From Microbacteriaceae bacterium (lineage in GTDB: Bacteria; Actinomycetota; Actinomycetes; Actinomycetales; Microbacteriaceae), in NCBI GenBank assembly GCA_011620705.1, contig WOYR01000035.1, positions 1 through 14,473 on the forward strand: 14,473 nt of DNA, read 5' to 3'. Positions 12,958-14,473 of the stretch are shown one piece after another. A model generated the notes under the pieces. The model was not told the DNA's origin. It did not search any database and was given only the letters and a program-made list of their open reading frames with translations. A program made the translations under genes and the position numbers. Numbering within the stretch: position 1 is the stretch's first letter; each line of letters opens with the position of its first letter.

Positions 12958-14042
12958 CAGTGACCGAGATGACGGATGAGCTCAGCACCCTCGAAGAGGT
13001 GCGCCGCATCGCACTCGAGCGGCTCGACCCGGTGGTCGTCGACTTCCTGGAGGGAGGCGCAGGCGCCGAGCGCACCCTCGAACGCAACCGAAGGGCCTTC
13101 GACCGCTGGGCCTTGCGACCGCGGGTGATGAGCGGCCGCGAACTGCCGTCCACCGCGACCCGCTTCCTCGGCGTGGAGCTGGGGCTGCCGATCCTCACCG
13201 CACCGTTCGGCGCCGACGGGCTGTTCGATCCGGAAGGCCAGGTCGCGGTCGCTCGCGCCAACGCCCTGGCCGGCTCGGCGAGCATCGCTCCCGAGGCGGG
13301 CTCGCACTCCATCGAGGAGATCGCCGCGGCCTCACCGGAGGGCGCCGCCTTCGGGCAGCTGCATCCGATGGGACCCGAGAGCAACTTCCTGCGGATGCTG
13401 GAGCGCTTCGAGCAGGCCGGCTATCGCGGCATCTGCGTGACCTGCGACTGCCCGACCGCCGGCTGGCGGGAGCGCAATCAGCGCAACGGCTTCTCGCCCA
13501 GCTACGAGGTGATCGGCGGCAACTACCCGCCCGGATCGGAGGTGCGGCTCGAGGAGGTGTTCGGCCAGCTGTTCGACAACGACAGGCCGGTGTGGACCTG
13601 GGACAAGCTCGCCGGGCTCATGGCCAGCACGACGCTGCCGTGGATGGCCAAGGGCATCCTCACCCCGGAGGATGCGATCGCCGCGGTCGAGGCCGGGGCC
13701 AGCGGCATCCTGGTCTCCAACCACGGCGGGCGGCAGCTCGACGGCGTGATCGCCTCCCTGGACGCGCTCCCGCCGATCCGCGACGCGGTCGGCCCCGATA
13801 TCGGCATCGCGCTGGACAGCGGGATCCGGCGCGGCAGCGACATCGTGACCGCGATCGCCCTCGGCGCCGATGTCGTCGTGCTCGGCCGGCTCGCGGTGTA
13901 CGGGCTGGCGGCTGCCGGCGAGGCCGGGGTTTCACGCATGCTGGAGTTGCTGCGGGATGAGCTGACCACGGTCCTGACCCTGCTCGGCCGCGGAGGGATC
14001 GATGAGCTGAGCCCTGCCGCCGTCCAGCGGGTGGAGCCCTGA
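12954..14042 (+). CDS. FMN-dependent alpha-hydroxy-acid oxidase/dehydrogenase-like protein
   Basis: A 362-residue flavoprotein of the glycolate oxidase/lactate oxidase/LldD superfamily, a TIM barrel binding FMN. Conserved parts are Asp165 (TCDCP), Lys233 (MAKGIL), the catalytic pair His257 and Arg260 in SNHGGRQLDG, the phosphate site DSGIRRGSD (288-296) and LGR near 310-312. Two residues that hold the substrate carboxylate in glycolate oxidase are changed. Tyr24 aligns with Phe31 (VDFLEGGAG) and Tyr129 with His137 (GQLHPMGP). The chemistry, FMN-driven oxidation at an alpha carbon, is therefore likely kept, while the substrate probably differs from simple lactate or glycolate. AGGAGG at 12941-12946 gives a strong ribosome-binding site inside the ATPase gene. 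The neighbouring transporter probably imports its substrate, and RidA follows with a 1-bp overlap. Confidence 0.88.
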   Translation: MTVTEMTDELSTLEEVRRIALERLDPVVVDFLEGGAGAERTLERNRRAFDRWALRPRVMSGRELPSTATRFLGVELGLPILTAPFGADGLFDPEGQVAVARANALAGSASIAPEAGSHSIEEIAAASPEGAAFGQLHPMGPESNFLRMLERFEQAGYRGICVTCDCPTAGWRERNQRNGFSPSYEVIGGNYPPGSEVRLEEVFGQLFDNDRPVWTWDKLAGLMASTTLPWMAKGILTPEDAIAAVEAGASGILVSNHGGRQLDGVIASLDALPPIRDAVGPDIGIALDSGIRRGSDIVTAIALGADVVVLGRLAVYGLAAAGEAGVSRMLELLRDELTTVLTLLGRGGIDELSPAAVQRVEP

Positions 14043-14407
14043 TGGCGATCCTCACCCGGACCGCCGGCCAGCTCCCGTCGCTGCCCGGATCGGTCACGGC
14101 GATGGGCCTCGTCTACACCTCGGGCCTGGTGGACCCGGCCGCCATGGGCCAGGACCCACCGCCCTTCGCCGATCAGGCCGCCGCGGCGATGACTCTGCTG
14201 CTCGCCACCCTCACGGCGGCCGGCACCGACGCCGCGCATGTGGTCAAGCTGGAAGCGTTCCTCGCCGACGCCGCCGATTTCGCCGCATGGAACACGGAGT
14301 TCGCGAAAGTGTGGCCGGAGCCCGGTCCCGCCAGGACGACGCTCGTCGCCGTGTTCGCGCTGCCGACCGTGCGCTTCGAGGTGCAGGCGGTCGCGGTCCT
14401 GCCCTGA
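14042..14407 (+). CDS. RidA/YjgF/YER057c/UK114 family protein
   Basis: A 121-residue cytosolic protein of the Rid family, whose best-known members hydrolyse reactive enamine/imine intermediates to keto acids and ammonia. The active-site Arg105 of E. coli RidA aligns with Arg98 (PGPARTTL) and Glu120 with Glu113 (VRFEVQA). The TSG at 26-28 matches the substrate-binding Ser-Gly. Cys107 of RidA is Thr100 here. These residues support imine deaminase activity, though some Rid subfamilies act otherwise. Its ATG overlaps the TGA of the oxidase gene (TGATG), with GGAG 5 nt upstream, so translation is coupled. As last gene of the operon it should act on the product of the flavoenzyme. The stop is 7 bp from a converging gene. 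Confidence 0.9.
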   Translation: MAILTRTAGQLPSLPGSVTAMGLVYTSGLVDPAAMGQDPPPFADQAAAAMTLLLATLTAAGTDAAHVVKLEAFLADAADFAAWNTEFAKVWPEPGPARTTLVAVFALPTVRFEVQAVAVLP

Positions 14408-14414
14408 GTGCGAG

Positions 14415-14473
14415 CTATCCCCGGCTGATCTCGACCATCTCGTCGCGCGGCACGACCTTGATGCGGGCCCGAT
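14415..14473 (-). CDS. C-terminus of an unidentified minus-strand gene
   Basis: From the window edge the minus strand reads RARIKVVPRDEMVEISRG and stops at TAG (complement of 14415-14417). The reading frame has codon use like its neighbours and converges on the RidA gene, so it is probably the end of a real gene. The fragment is too short to name the family. Confidence 0.5.
   Translation of the reverse strand, partial: RARIKVVPRDEMVEISRG

Noticed and set aside
14408..14473. Naming the right-edge gene
   Set aside because: Only 18 residues are available and none form a motif that I recognise.

Overview
The window is very GC-rich, with codon use, leaderless start sites and protein variants typical of a high-GC actinobacterium. 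The M23 peptidase, the lytic transglycosylase, the YajQ and the codon bias fit Microbacteriaceae best, but that placement is an inference from protein flavour and not from a marker gene. No transposase, integrase, phage gene or CRISPR array is visible. The gene arrangement looks chromosomal.

Layout. Bases 1-248 hold the 3' end of msrA. Bases 249-453 carry an 18-bp perfect inverted repeat and no gene. A two-gene tRNA cluster on the minus strand (tRNA-Thr GGT, then tRNA-Met CAT) follows. Two divergent GH13 alpha-glucan enzymes come next: a cyclomaltodextrinase/neopullulanase-like enzyme (minus) and an alpha-glucosidase/oligo-1,6-glucosidase-like enzyme (plus). They start only 24 bp apart on either side of a palindromic promoter. 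Then, on the minus strand, come an M23 cell-wall peptidase, an inositol-monophosphatase-family enzyme, tRNA-Tyr and a lytic transglycosylase. The last is divergent from yajQ, which is followed by a cardiolipin synthase.

The right third (9307-14407) looks like one regulatory and metabolic unit. A TetR regulator (minus) faces a tightly packed plus-strand operon encoding an ABC uptake system, an FMN-dependent alpha-hydroxy-acid-oxidase-like enzyme and a RidA/YjgF protein. The ABC parts are a PF04392-type lipoprotein, a permease and an ATPase. From permease to RidA the genes overlap by 8, 4 and 1 bp, so the products are probably made together. The most interesting reading is an uptake-and-oxidation pathway whose flavoenzyme has lost the usual hydroxy-acid-binding tyrosines and whose product may be a reactive imine cleared by RidA. 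The substrate is unknown. The window ends in the C-terminus of an unidentified minus-strand gene.

A second theme is promoter architecture. The tetramer CTAG occurs only three times in the window by my reading. Each time it lies between genes at the centre of back-to-back -10-like hexamers, twice placed so that both flanking genes could be transcribed without a leader.
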